Positions 17,299-26,975 of a DNA stretch of 64,000 nt are shown here, piece after piece. Below the pieces are notes generated by a model. That model did no database searches. It saw only the letters and a list, made by a program, of their open reading frames with translations, and was not told the origin of the DNA. The DNA comes from Spirosoma validum (GTDB lineage: Bacteria > Bacteroidota > Bacteroidia > Cytophagales > Spirosomataceae), in the NCBI RefSeq assembly GCF_014699035.1, contig NZ_JACXAA010000013.1, positions 1 to 64,000 of the forward strand, written 5' to 3'. A program made the translations under genes and the position numbers. How positions within the stretch are numbered: position 1 is the first letter of the stretch; every line of letters starts with the position of its first letter.

Positions 17299-18114
17299 AT
17301 GACCACGATTGTAGTCGCTACCGATTTGTCTGCTAATTCCCATTGGGCAACCGATTACGCCCTCGCGCTGGCCCGTCAACTGCGTGTCCGGTTAGTGCTG
17401 GTCCACATTTTCAATCCCTTCTCCACCTGGACAATGCGGCCGGTGCTGACAACAATAGCTACGGCGGAACAGCATGAACACGCCTTACAACAACTTACTA
17501 ATCTACGGATTCAGATGCTCGAATCCACCAATTACCCGGTGGACATATCGGTGGTAGCCCGACCCGGCTTACCCGTTGAGAAACTCGCCCAGGAAGCCGT
17601 TAGTCAGAAAGCAGATCTGCTGGTCATGGGGGTAGTTGGTAATGAGCCCCTAAAAGCCCGGCAAGTAGGGAGTCTGGCTATTGACATGATTCCCCATACT
17701 CAAGTGCCCATGTTACTAGTGCCACCTGGTGCCATGTACAAAAAACCGCAAACATTGGTCTTGGGTATCGGCCTGTCAAACCCCGTCGACACCCAGTCCC
17801 TTGCCAGTGCCAAACGATTTGCTCAACTGCTATCCGTCAGACTGGAGGTGATTTGCATGGCGAACGAGCCGGATGAACAACTCCATAAAGCGAGTGACAG
17901 CATCTCCATTTTATTGACTGACCAGCCACATACCATTGGCTTTCTGCCGGGCAACGACCTTAGTGAGGTATTGAGTGCGTACGCCCTAACCCATCAAACG
18001 GACCTGATTATGCTCCTGCCTAAACACCACCATTGGCTAAGTACATTTCTCCTCGAATCCGACACGCAGGAAGTGGCCCGTTTAACCACAATTCCTGTGC
18101 TGGCAGCTGTCTGA
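17299..18114 (+). CDS. universal stress protein, tandem Usp, ATP-binding type
   Basis: 271 residues, paralogue of the protein at 12429. It begins MTTIVVATDLSANSHWATDYAL, and its ATP loop G-VV-G-NEPLKARQV-GS matches G-2X-G-9X-GS. The second domain ends TIPVLAAV. It forms a pair with the next gene 36 nt downstream. The order, spacing and identity of the pair match 12429-14144, showing duplication of a two-gene unit. Confidence 0.92.
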   Translation: MTTIVVATDLSANSHWATDYALALARQLRVRLVLVHIFNPFSTWTMRPVLTTIATAEQHEHALQQLTNLRIQMLESTNYPVDISVVARPGLPVEKLAQEAVSQKADLLVMGVVGNEPLKARQVGSLAIDMIPHTQVPMLLVPPGAMYKKPQTLVLGIGLSNPVDTQSLASAKRFAQLLSVRLEVICMANEPDEQLHKASDSISILLTDQPHTIGFLPGNDLSEVLSAYALTHQTDLIMLLPKHHHWLSTFLLESDTQEVARLTTIPVLAAV

Positions 18115-18150
18115 TTTGTCTAGTACCCGTTTTTAATTACTCAACTACGT

Positions 18151-19026
18151 ATGAAAAAGATTCTTATGCTGACCGATTTGTCGGAAGCCTCCCACAATGC
18201 CTTTGATTTCGCCCGCGCATTCTTCCAGGATACCCCTACTGATTTTCACCTGCTGTACATCTATCCGGCGCAAACGGGAGGATTTGATGGTCTCAAACAT
18301 AACGCCGAATCCGCCCAGTTAGCCACTACCAGTGCCAATCAATTACAGCATATGGTGACTGAGTTGCGCCAACAGGCTATCCATAAGAAACACACCTTCC
18401 GGTCATCAGCCCTGCCCGGCAAGCCACTAGAGGTAGTAAAACAGCTCGTGCAGGCAGAGGCTTACGATTTTGTGGTCATTGGTCCCCAACAGAACGATAC
18501 CTATGGGCTGTTTGGCAATAGTGCCATTGGCCTGGTTCACGAGCTTAAAGCGAATGTGCTCGTGGTGCCAATCAATGCGTCCCTTCGACCCATGTATCAG
18601 GTGGTGCTGGCCATCGATTTTGCCAATCTGAAGAACAATAACCTGCTCAGCCCACTGAAGGAATTCGTGACGCGCAGAGCGGCACTACTCACCCTGCTGA
18701 CCATCGAAACGCCCGACAACAGCGTCATTCACCCGGAGCAGGAAATTCACATACGGCAGTTTTTGAACCCAATAAAGCCAATCGTCGCCCACTTACAGGC
18801 TCCCAGTCCAAAAGAAGGTATCGATGCTTACCTGGCGGAACATCCGGTCGATCTATTGGTAACGATCCCCCACTACAAGAGTATAGCCAACGCACTGTCG
18901 GGGGATAGTCATTCACACACGCAGGCTTATACACCTTTAGTACCACTCCTGACGCTTTACGACGACGGCAGCAATGACTTACCCGAATTAGTGGCCGATC
19001 CATCGGCGGTAGAAGATACCCTTTGA
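18151..19026 (+). CDS. universal stress protein-like, second member of pair
   Basis: 291 residues, paralogue of 13272. It begins MKKILMLTDLSEASHNAF, has LFGNSAIGLVHELKANVLVVP at the end of domain one, and PLVPLLTLYDDGSNDLPE near the C-terminus. The ATP loop is degenerate as in its paralogue. Its stop is 5 nt before the acetate kinase start, so stress protein, acetate kinase and phosphoketolase form a tight operon. Confidence 0.88.
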   Translation: MKKILMLTDLSEASHNAFDFARAFFQDTPTDFHLLYIYPAQTGGFDGLKHNAESAQLATTSANQLQHMVTELRQQAIHKKHTFRSSALPGKPLEVVKQLVQAEAYDFVVIGPQQNDTYGLFGNSAIGLVHELKANVLVVPINASLRPMYQVVLAIDFANLKNNNLLSPLKEFVTRRAALLTLLTIETPDNSVIHPEQEIHIRQFLNPIKPIVAHLQAPSPKEGIDAYLAEHPVDLLVTIPHYKSIANALSGDSHSHTQAYTPLVPLLTLYDDGSNDLPELVADPSAVEDTL

Positions 19027-19031
19027 TTAAC

Positions 19032-20222
19032 ATGAGGGCATCCAACGAACACATTTTAATCCTAAACGGCGGATCGTCAAGTATCAAGTTTGCGGTGTAT
19101 ACCCCTGGAGATACGATGGAACGAGGGCTGCACGGTAAGATTGACCGGATCGGCTTGGCGAATACAACGCTGACGTTTACTGATTCTGTCACAAATCAGC
19201 AGGCGAGTTGCCCGGTGGTTGGAGATAATTATTCATCGGCGGTGAAATTCCTGGCTGGCTGGCTAGAAAAACAGCCGGTTTTTAGCTCAATCAGGGCAGT
19301 AGGGCACCGAATTGTGCACGGTATGGAACACAGCGAACCAGAACGGATTACGCCCGAGTTACTGGATGAACTGCAACGCATCAGCGCCGTTGATCCCGAC
19401 CATCTGCCTGGCGAAATCGAGCTAATAAACGCCTTCCGAAGTCGCCATCCCAGCCTCATCCAGATCGCTTGTTTCGATACGGCGTTTCACCGGACGATGC
19501 CGCGCGTTGCCCAACTCTTGCCCATTCCCCGGCGATTCGACGCCAACGGAATTCGACGGTACGGGTTTCACGGTATTTCCTACGCGTACCTGCTGGAAGA
19601 ACTTGGCCGAATCGCCGGAGAGGAGGTGGCGCAAGGCAAGATAGTCCTGGCGCACCTGGGTAGCGGGGCGAGTTTGGCCGCTATCCGGGAGGGCAGGAGT
19701 GTAGACACGAGTATGGGATTCACGCCCACCGCCGGGCTGCCCATGGGCACCCGACCGGGCGACCTTGATCCTGGAGTGGCCTGGTACCTGATGCAGTCGG
19801 AGTCGTTGGCCCCAACCCAATTCAATAACCTAATCAACCACGAATCGGGTTTGCTGGGAGTATCGGAGACCAGTTCGGATATGCGCGATTTACTTGACCG
19901 ACAATCGGTTGATATTCGGGCGGCTGAAGCCGTGGCGTTGTTTTGTTATCAAACCCGCAAATGGGTAGGAGCCTTTTCAGCCGTACTTGGCGGGCTGGAA
20001 ACGCTGGTCTTTTCCGGCGGAATCGGCGAAGAAGCGCCTGAAATCAGAACCCGCGTTTGTCATGGCCTTGGCTATTTAGGTATCGAGCTGGATGAGCACC
20101 GTAACGGACTCAACGCACCCGTGATTTCAACTGATTCCAGCCAGGTCACCGTCCGCGTAATACCAACGGACGAAGAAAAGATGATTGCCAAAACGGTGGG
20201 TCGGCTTCTGAATTTAAACTGA
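19032..20222 (+). CDS. ackA: acetate kinase
   Basis: 396 residues from ATG 19032; an upstream TTG at 19023 is in frame but would overlap the Usp stop. Family motifs: ILNGGSSSIKF (phosphate binding), GHRIVHG, FDTAFHRTMP, YGFHGISY, AHLGSGASLAAI, TPTAGLPMGTRPGDLDPG and FSGGIGEEAPEIR. It converts acetyl phosphate and ADP to acetate and ATP. It is paired with phosphoketolase, so its substrate is probably acetyl phosphate made from pentose or fructose phosphates. Confidence 0.95.
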   Translation: MRASNEHILILNGGSSSIKFAVYTPGDTMERGLHGKIDRIGLANTTLTFTDSVTNQQASCPVVGDNYSSAVKFLAGWLEKQPVFSSIRAVGHRIVHGMEHSEPERITPELLDELQRISAVDPDHLPGEIELINAFRSRHPSLIQIACFDTAFHRTMPRVAQLLPIPRRFDANGIRRYGFHGISYAYLLEELGRIAGEEVAQGKIVLAHLGSGASLAAIREGRSVDTSMGFTPTAGLPMGTRPGDLDPGVAWYLMQSESLAPTQFNNLINHESGLLGVSETSSDMRDLLDRQSVDIRAAEAVALFCYQTRKWVGAFSAVLGGLETLVFSGGIGEEAPEIRTRVCHGLGYLGIELDEHRNGLNAPVISTDSSQVTVRVIPTDEEKMIAKTVGRLLNLN

Positions 20223-20264
20223 ACCGTGGTGTCACAACCTATTCTTACCCTACATACTGAACTC

Positions 20265-22676
20265 ATGGAAACACTGACTCAAGAACCGCAAACGAATACG
20301 AGCTTATCACCGACTGAGCTTCAGTTGATCCATGCTTACTGGCGGGCCGCAAATTACCTGTCGGTTGGGCAGATGTACCTGCTGGATAACCCATTGCTCC
20401 GAGAGCCGTTAACCCTGGCCCACATTAAACGTATGCTGCTGGGACACTGGGGCACCACGCCGGGTCAGAATTTCATCTACGCGCATTTGAACCGGGTGAT
20501 CAAAACCAATGATCTCAACATGGTTTATATGTCAGGACCGGGCCACGGTGGTCCGGCGGTAGTGGCCAATACGTATCTGGAAGGCAGCTACAGTGAAGTT
20601 TACCCAAGGATTAGTCTAGACGAGGCCGGGCTGAAAAAACTCTTCAAACAATTCTCCTTCCCCGGCGGCATTTCGAGCCATGTATCCCCCCAAACGCCCG
20701 GTTCGATTCACGAAGGGGGTGAATTGGGCTACTCGCTTAGTCATGCTTTTGGCGCGGTATTCGATAACCCGGATCTAATTGTTGCGTGCGTGATTGGCGA
20801 TGGCGAAGCCGAAACTGGCCCGCTGGCCACGGCCTGGCATTCCAATAAATTTCTTAACCCAGTCTCCGATGGGGTGGTGCTACCCATTCTGCATCTGAAT
20901 GGCTATAAAATTTCTAACCCGGCCGTGCTGGCCCGCATCAGCCACGAGGAGTTAGACCAGTTACTACGGGGGTACGGCTGGACACCCTATTTTGTAGAGG
21001 GCCATGATCCCGAACAAATGCATCAGGCGATGGCCACTACGTTGGATACCGCTATTGGGCAAATCAAACAGATTCAGCAGGAAGCCCGTGAAGCAGGTAA
21101 TACAACCCGACCGCGCTGGCCAGTGATCGTGCTGAAATCGCCAAAAGGCTGGACGGGACCCGACGTGATTGATGGGCTACCCAACGAAGGCACCTTTCGT
21201 GCGCACCAGGTTCCGCTTTCGGTGTCGGCCACGACGCCCCCTGAGCACCTGGCGCAACTGGAAAGCTGGCTACGCAGCTATAAACCCGACGAGCTTTTCG
21301 ATGAACAGGGGCGACTATTGCCCGAACTGGCCGAACTGGCTCCGCAGGGCGACCGGCGTATGGGTGCCAACCCACATGCCAACGGCGGTCTATTGTTGAA
21401 GGATCTGCACATGCCTGACTTTCAGGAATACGCCGTTGCCGTACCCCTGCCCGGCGTCACCCTGGCCAGTGATACGCAGACGGTTGGCCGATTTCTGCGG
21501 GACGTTATCAAGCTAAATCAGAAGCCTCACAACTTCAGAATCTTTGGTCCCGACGAAACCCTATCCAACAAGCTGGAAGCCGTTTTTGAGGTAACAAACC
21601 GTCAGTGGGATACCGAGACGGCCGAAAACGACCAATTTCTGGCACCAACGGGTAGCGTCATGGAAATGCTCAGTGAACACCAGTGCGAAGGGTGGCTGGA
21701 AGGCTATCTGCTCACGGGTCGTCATGGGCTATTCAATAGCTACGAAGCCTTCATTCATATCGTCGATTCAATGTTCAACCAACACGCTAAGTGGCTGAAA
21801 ACGACGCGGGAAATACCGTGGCGACGGCCCATTGCCTCGCTCAATTATTTGCTGACGTCCACCGTCTGGCGACAGGATCACAACGGCTTCACACACCAAG
21901 ACCCCGGCTTTATCGATCACGTGATCAACAAAAAAGCCGAAATCGTGCGGGTATATTTACCGCCGGATGCCAACTGTTTGCTTTCGGTGATGGACCACTG
22001 CCTGCGCTCGCGTCACTACGTTAATGTGATTGTGGCAGGCAAGCATCCCGCTCCACAATGGCTGAGTATGGACGCGGCCACGAAGCATTGTACGGAAGGC
22101 ATTGGGATCTGGCCCTGGGCCAGTAATGATCAGGCAATGGAGCCCGACGCGGTGATGACGTGCTGTGGCGACGTTCCGACGCTCGAAACACTGGCAGCCG
22201 TTTCGATTCTGCGCGCGCATTTGCCGGACCTAAAAATCCGGGTAGTCAACATCGTGGATCTACTGAAACTGGAGCGGCATACCGAGCATTCGCACGGCCT
22301 GACCGATGCGGATTACGACGCCATTTTTACCCGCAACAAGCCCGTTATTTTTGCTTTTCACGGCTACCCCTGGCTGGTGCATCGGTTAACCTACAACCGC
22401 GCTAACAACAGCAACATGCATGTGCGTGGCTACAAGGAAGAAGGAACGATCACGACGGCCTTTGATATGACGGTCCTTAACGAGTTGGACCGTTTTCACC
22501 TGGTCATGGACGTACTGGATCGTTTGCCCCAGTTGGGCAATACCGGGTCTTATTTGAAGCAATTGATGAAAGACAAACTCATCGAACACAAGCAGTACAT
22601 TTTTAGCAACGGAGAAGATATGCCCGAAATCAAGAACTGGGCCTGGGAAAGTCATTCCGTCGAGGACAGCCTCTAA
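20265..22676 (+). CDS. xfp: xylulose-5-phosphate/fructose-6-phosphate phosphoketolase
   Basis: 803 residues from ATG 20265; an in-frame GTG at 20226 just after ackA would give 816. Thiamine-diphosphate enzyme with MSGPGHGGPAVVANTYLEG, SPQTPGSIHEGGELGYSLSHA and the Mg/ThDP motif IGDGEAETGPLATAWHSN-KFLNP, plus the C-terminal DLLKLERHTEHSHGLTD and HVRGYKEEGT blocks. It splits xylulose 5-phosphate or fructose 6-phosphate with phosphate to acetyl phosphate plus a sugar phosphate. With ackA it gives oxygen-independent ATP without the lower glycolytic steps. Confidence 0.95.
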   Translation: METLTQEPQTNTSLSPTELQLIHAYWRAANYLSVGQMYLLDNPLLREPLTLAHIKRMLLGHWGTTPGQNFIYAHLNRVIKTNDLNMVYMSGPGHGGPAVVANTYLEGSYSEVYPRISLDEAGLKKLFKQFSFPGGISSHVSPQTPGSIHEGGELGYSLSHAFGAVFDNPDLIVACVIGDGEAETGPLATAWHSNKFLNPVSDGVVLPILHLNGYKISNPAVLARISHEELDQLLRGYGWTPYFVEGHDPEQMHQAMATTLDTAIGQIKQIQQEAREAGNTTRPRWPVIVLKSPKGWTGPDVIDGLPNEGTFRAHQVPLSVSATTPPEHLAQLESWLRSYKPDELFDEQGRLLPELAELAPQGDRRMGANPHANGGLLLKDLHMPDFQEYAVAVPLPGVTLASDTQTVGRFLRDVIKLNQKPHNFRIFGPDETLSNKLEAVFEVTNRQWDTETAENDQFLAPTGSVMEMLSEHQCEGWLEGYLLTGRHGLFNSYEAFIHIVDSMFNQHAKWLKTTREIPWRRPIASLNYLLTSTVWRQDHNGFTHQDPGFIDHVINKKAEIVRVYLPPDANCLLSVMDHCLRSRHYVNVIVAGKHPAPQWLSMDAATKHCTEGIGIWPWASNDQAMEPDAVMTCCGDVPTLETLAAVSILRAHLPDLKIRVVNIVDLLKLERHTEHSHGLTDADYDAIFTRNKPVIFAFHGYPWLVHRLTYNRANNSNMHVRGYKEEGTITTAFDMTVLNELDRFHLVMDVLDRLPQLGNTGSYLKQLMKDKLIEHKQYIFSNGEDMPEIKNWAWESHSVEDSL

Positions 22677-22701
22677 TACCTTGTCAATCGAACGGCTATA
22701 G

Positions 22702-22887
22702 GATTCCATCAATGATGACGGAAGATTGTCTGTAACCAGGTATGATCAGTCCATCCAGATTAAGTTGGCTCTTGTCCCGACCGAACTAGTTGCTGGTGTA
22801 GCGGGAGATGTCAAGCAAGCTATCATTCCGCCAAATGAAGTCCATGACTACACTCACGTTAACGTATTAGGCGGAAAGTCGTATTAG
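22702..22887 (+). pseudogene. possible C-terminal fragment of an unidentified gene
   Basis: A start-less open frame of about 61 codons, reading ...LSVTRYDQSIQIKLALVP, TELVAGVAGDVKQAIIPP and NEVHDYTHVNVLGGKSY before TAG. Composition looks coding, but I recognise no family and a TAG lies just upstream. It may be a gene remnant in the gap between xfp and the hydrolase. Confidence 0.25.
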
Positions 22888-22939
22888 TAAGCACCTGTAG
22901 TGATTGCCCCCATTCCCTATTTTTTTATCTTGTTGTACT

Positions 22940-24076
22940 ATGCCCATACTTCTGGTAGCTTTCTTACTGGTTGATCTACTGTCGATTGGCTACCTCTTTT
23001 TGGGCTATTACCTATGGCACGAATGGCATGTCTACCGATTTACTATCCAGGATGAATATGGGCAGCGATGCCTCTACGGGGCTTTAGCTCTTGGCCTCTT
23101 TACCCTGCTGGGTAGGTTTTTAGTGGGTCGGCTTGTAAGCAAAAGCCGACCTGGGGAAGATCAACCACAGCGGGTAGATAGTCCAGAGCACGATAGGCTC
23201 AAGCGGCCTGATGGCTCTTTCATTCACATCGATTTCTATGGACCTAAAACCGCTCAACCCATCATTTTCGTCCATGGCTGGAACGCCAACCGCACCAGTT
23301 GGTACTATCAGCGCAAGTACTTTGAGACAAATTATCGGCTGATTCTGATGGATTTGCCCGGACTCGGCAAGTCGACCCGACCTACTAACAAAGACTACTC
23401 CCTGTCTAAGATGGCTGCTGACTTACAGGCGGTAATAGAGCATACCGGGGCTACTAACCCTATTCTGTGGGGACACAGTATTGGTGGCATGACCATACTG
23501 ACTCTGTTAGCTAACATAAGGTCAAGTAATCTGGGGCGGATAAAAGGCGTTATCCTTGAGCATACCACCTATACTAATCCTGTTCGTACGATTCTTTTTT
23601 CCCGGCTGCTGACGGCCATTCAAGAACCGGTACTGGTTCCCTTATGCTGGCTGCTGATCGGCTTGTCACCACTGTTGTGGGTCTCGCGCTGGATGAGTTA
23701 TTTCAACGGCACGGCTCATCTGATGACCCGGCTGTTGACCTTCACGGGAACGCAGAGCTTCCAGCAGTTGAACTTTGTAACCTTACTGTCCACCCTCTCC
23801 CCACTGGCGGTGACGGCCCGAGGGGTACTGGGTATGTTTGAGTATGATGTCAGTGAGGCACTTTCTTCTATTCAGGAGCCGACCCTAGTAATCGGGGCCA
23901 ATCAGGATCGATTAACCAAGCCCGTGGCCAGTGCGCACATAAGCCGGACGATGCCTCAAGCCAAACTGGTCATGGTGTCCCCTGGCGGTCACCAGGGTTT
24001 AGTGGAACGGCATAAAGAAGTCAATCAGGCCGTTCAGCAGTTCATCCAAACGCTGACCAAGTTTATAGTTACATAG
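22940..24076 (+). CDS. membrane-anchored alpha/beta hydrolase
   Basis: 378 residues from ATG 22940. An N-terminal hydrophobic anchor (LLVAFLLVDLLSIGYLFLGYYL) and a second segment near 45-65 precede an alpha/beta hydrolase fold: HGWNANRTSW oxyanion region, DLPGLGKSTRP, nucleophile elbow GHSIGG, acid in ANQDRLTKP and catalytic His in GGHQGLVERH. Substrate unknown. It is the last rightward gene of the stress island proper and is separated from xfp by about 260 bp. Confidence 0.85.
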   Translation: MPILLVAFLLVDLLSIGYLFLGYYLWHEWHVYRFTIQDEYGQRCLYGALALGLFTLLGRFLVGRLVSKSRPGEDQPQRVDSPEHDRLKRPDGSFIHIDFYGPKTAQPIIFVHGWNANRTSWYYQRKYFETNYRLILMDLPGLGKSTRPTNKDYSLSKMAADLQAVIEHTGATNPILWGHSIGGMTILTLLANIRSSNLGRIKGVILEHTTYTNPVRTILFSRLLTAIQEPVLVPLCWLLIGLSPLLWVSRWMSYFNGTAHLMTRLLTFTGTQSFQQLNFVTLLSTLSPLAVTARGVLGMFEYDVSEALSSIQEPTLVIGANQDRLTKPVASAHISRTMPQAKLVMVSPGGHQGLVERHKEVNQAVQQFIQTLTKFIVT

Positions 24077-24331
24077 ACGGAATAATAGAATTGAACCGTG
24101 CCTTATCCTGATTTTATTCGAACGTATCTTTAGCCTTTACACCTACCTGAGTTGGGCTAATTGCCTGAACTAACAGGCCTTGATCCTGTCGCCCACTACC
24201 TTCTCACCCCATTCCCTTGCCCACCCAACAGCCGCAAAACTTATGGTGGACACTAGATAAAGCAAACACAGGTGCGTTCGTCCTTTACAACGTTGCCTGC
24301 GTTGGGCGGATAACTTCCTGCGAGGGCTTAC

Positions 24332-24400
24332 TAAACGCCCCCATTAAAAGAATAAATGTATGAAAATTTTATCATCTCACATTGGAGTGATTTTGCGATA
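24332..24400 (+). repeat. dispersed GTCTCA repeat, copy 2 (divergent)
   Basis: AACGCCC at 24333 and core ATCTCA-CATTGGAGTGATTTTG-CGATA (24374-24400). It is the most degenerate of the recognisable copies but keeps the preceding TATGAAnnTT. Confidence 0.5.
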
Positions 24401-24469
24401 CATTGACAAACTCAATAAGTCTTCTACGCATAAGCTAGGCAAACAAATTTAAAGAATGATAAATAGGGG

Positions 24470-24506
24470 GTTGGCAACCGATAGGAATTATCAATCGGTT
24501 GCCAAC
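24470..24506. repeat. 13-bp perfect inverted repeat, stem-loop
   Basis: GTTGGCAACCGAT (24470-24482) pairs with ATCGGTTGCCAAC (24494-24506) across an 11-nt loop, followed by TTT. It could terminate the hydrolase transcript or serve as an operator for the DUF808 gene. Confidence 0.55.
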
Positions 24507-24718
24507 TTTCACTCGGTAAATCGGTTAAACTAGTGTAAAGACTACCCTAAAGAAGTAGGTACAGCATTTTTGTGCTAAATAAGCGCAGCGATCTGACGAC
24601 TAACGGGGATGGCTCCTACCGGCACCATTCGAGAAACAGGCCTCAAAAAACAGTAGGGATTTACAAATGCACCCTCTCCAGTGACAGTAAAAATAGCCAA
24701 CTTGTTGACGATTTGACG

Positions 24719-25630
24719 ATGCCTTCAGGACTCTTTGCTTTATTCGATGATATCTCGGCCTTGGTCAAAGCAAGCGCCGCCAGTTTAGATGATGTGCCTG
24801 CTCAAGTAGCCAAAACGACCGGAAAAGTGTCGGGCATCGTCATTGATGATACGGCCGTTACCCCCAAATATGTGGTGGGGCTTGACCCATCCCGGGAGCT
24901 GGCGATTATTTTTCAGATTGCTAAAAAATCGCTGATCAATAAACTCCTACTGTTAACTCCAGCCGCCTTGTTGCTTGGCTACTTTGCTCCTTGGGCTATT
25001 ACGCCTATTTTAATGGTAGGCGGTGCTTATTTATGTTTTGAGGGCTACGAAAAGGTCCATTCCCTAGTTAGCCACCACGGTGGGGACACGGAACGGGAGC
25101 AGCTAAAAGAGATAACTCCCGAAGAACTGGAGAAGGAACGAGTGGGGAGTGCCGTTCGCACGGATATTATTTTGTCAGCCGAAATTATGGCCATTGCCTA
25201 TAGCCAGGTAACCGGCCAGGCGATTGTGAACCAAATTGTCGTAATGGTGGCAGTGGCCGTTTTTATCACGGTGGCCGTTTATGGGTTTGTTGGCTTACTT
25301 GTCAAAGCCGATGATATAGGGTTGCACCTGGCTGGTGGTAACTATCCTCCTGTTGCTCAAAGAGTAGGCCGTAGCGTTGTAAAATTTATGCCACATTTCT
25401 TGAGTTGGCTGGGATACGTAGGTACAGCTGCCATGCTTTGGGTAGGTGCCGAAATCATTGCGCATGGCCTACCGTTTACCGCTCATTTGTTGCATGATTT
25501 AGAACAGGGCTTGTCCTCAATGCCGGTAGTGGCCTGGTTTGCCAAGGCCTTGGCCTGCGGAGTTGGCGGGCTTATTTTAGGGTTTATCATTGAGAAGCTT
25601 GTAAGTTTAGTAAAGAAGGTCTTTTTTTAA
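24719..25630 (+). CDS. DUF808-family (YedI-like) inner membrane protein
   Basis: 303 residues from ATG 24719, where the family's usual start (MPSGLFALFDDISALVKASAASLDDV) falls. Four or more transmembrane segments: near LLLLTPAALLLGYFAPWAI, IVVMVAVAVFITVAVYGFVG, YVGTAAMLWVGAEIIAHGLP and the last about VGGLILGFIIEKLVSLV. Other conserved blocks are VAKTTGKVSGIVIDDTAVTP and KVHSLVSHH. Function unknown. It is an isolated rightward gene at the right edge of the stress island. Confidence 0.88.
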   Translation: MPSGLFALFDDISALVKASAASLDDVPAQVAKTTGKVSGIVIDDTAVTPKYVVGLDPSRELAIIFQIAKKSLINKLLLLTPAALLLGYFAPWAITPILMVGGAYLCFEGYEKVHSLVSHHGGDTEREQLKEITPEELEKERVGSAVRTDIILSAEIMAIAYSQVTGQAIVNQIVVMVAVAVFITVAVYGFVGLLVKADDIGLHLAGGNYPPVAQRVGRSVVKFMPHFLSWLGYVGTAAMLWVGAEIIAHGLPFTAHLLHDLEQGLSSMPVVAWFAKALACGVGGLILGFIIEKLVSLVKKVFF

Positions 25631-25684
25631 CCCAAGCGTATGCCACTAACTCAGTTTGCCTGTTATTAAAATAAACCGTCCAAT

Positions 25685-25740
25685 TAAACGCCCGAATTAT
25701 TGACACCCAATCGTCTCAGTTGGGAGCGTTATTTTGAGAC
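25685..25740 (+). repeat. dispersed GTCTCA repeat, copy 3
   Basis: AAACGCCCGAATTATTGA at 25686, then GTCTCA (25713-25718), TTGGGAGCGTTATTT and TGAGAC (25735-25740). A perfect terminal inverted repeat. It lies between convergent genes. Confidence 0.75.
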
Positions 25741-25787
25741 AATTATTTTTTTAATAAATGTCAACTTCAGTTAGTAGCATACGCACC

Positions 25788-26975
25788 CTATTTAACGATA
25801 ATAAACTTATCCCGATTGAGTTTTTTATCCGTTAAGATAGATAACACTAGACGAACTACATCAAAATAAGCCGCTACTTGACCTGTAGCGGTTCGGTTGT
25901 CGATCTGGGGATATTCATGGGCGTAAAACTTTTTGATAATTCCCAGGCTTAGAAATGAATTATGGTTCATCGGTTGTTTTGAGTTAACCAGCGTAACGCG
26001 TTCTGCTGATAAAAATTTATAAATTTTAAATTCGGGATAAGGCTGCTGAAGATAATTCCCGTTCTCATAATAGGCCCTGGGCGCCGTAATGATGTAAGTA
26101 CTCGTTTTAAACTCCTTTGCATGCCGCTGAATCAAGGTATCTAATTCAGGCCACATCTGGGTTACAGCTTCCAATGAATAATCTTCCAAAGTTGTATCCA
26201 GGAGAATATATCGTTTAATATCACGGTTGCCTTTTTGGTTTAATTTAAGCCCTTGTTGAGCGCCAAAACTATGTCCTATATAATAGAATCGATTGGGATC
26301 GGTAAACGGTAATTGCTTGCTATATTGAATCACAAACTCAATATCGGTACAATAAGTAAACTTTTTGGATGCAAAATAATACTCAAACCCTTGCTCATTA
26401 TCAGCAGGATACTTATAATTACATGAAATAACCACAAACCCGTGGCTGGCCAGAAATTCAAACAGTACCGCGTTCTCATTCGCTGTTCCTCCACCACCAT
26501 GGTTATAGATAATCGTGGGATAGGTAGTGGTCGGAAAATGGCTTGACCGATGGGCATTTACTTTTGTGTTAAGTATAGCCTGCCATAATTTCTGCTCATT
26601 CTGGCTAAATTTTATCGTTCCCCAGGTATCCATGTTGGCCAGGATTCCACTGTGGATAAAGACCGACGTATCAACCCGAATTAGGGCATTTCGTACTGAA
26701 TTCAGCTCTTTTTGAGAAGCATACTGGTAGTAATCCTGATAGATCATCTCAGGCCGTTTAGTCTTTTGCTTTGTGGGAAACCAAATACTAATAAAAAAGG
26801 GTTTAACTCCTCTGTACGCTTTGTAAGCGTAAGGCTCATCGGTTTTCAGGATCAAGGTATCCTGAAAACCCACCTTATACTTTCCGGGCTTTAAATCTGC
26901 CCAAAACTTATATTCCTGCCCAAGCGAACGGGTTGTGGGTAACACACAGATAAGTATAAGCAAGTAGGGTTTCAC
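25788..26975 (-). CDS. secreted alpha/beta hydrolase (PAF-acetylhydrolase-like)
   Basis: 395 residues with signal peptide MKPYLLILICVLPTTRSLGQ. Hydrolase core: IYNHGGGGTANENAVLFEFLASHGF (oxyanion region), nucleophile elbow IGHSFGAQQGL, and a late Asp/His pair of which His is probably in MNHNSF. The layout resembles secreted platelet-activating-factor acetylhydrolase or dienelactone-hydrolase-like esterases. It is AT-richer than its neighbours. Monocistronic, with a repeat copy beyond its 3' end. Confidence 0.82.
   Translation of the reverse strand: MKPYLLILICVLPTTRSLGQEYKFWADLKPGKYKVGFQDTLILKTDEPYAYKAYRGVKPFFISIWFPTKQKTKRPEMIYQDYYQYASQKELNSVRNALIRVDTSVFIHSGILANMDTWGTIKFSQNEQKLWQAILNTKVNAHRSSHFPTTTYPTIIYNHGGGGTANENAVLFEFLASHGFVVISCNYKYPADNEQGFEYYFASKKFTYCTDIEFVIQYSKQLPFTDPNRFYYIGHSFGAQQGLKLNQKGNRDIKRYILLDTTLEDYSLEAVTQMWPELDTLIQRHAKEFKTSTYIITAPRAYYENGNYLQQPYPEFKIYKFLSAERVTLVNSKQPMNHNSFLSLGIIKKFYAHEYPQIDNRTATGQVAAYFDVVRLVLSILTDKKLNRDKFIIVK

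Larger units (their letters stand above)
24077..24718. other. intergenic region with a repeat copy and a long inverted repeat
   Basis: About 640 bp without a convincing gene; a frame extends upstream of the DUF808 start but has no sensible N-terminus. It holds one GTCTCA repeat (24332-24400) and a 13-bp-arm inverted repeat (24470-24506). Confidence 0.5.

Noticed and set aside
19023..19031. TTG start for acetate kinase
   Set aside because: It overlaps the upstream stop codon and adds residues absent from the family; ATG 19032 fits.
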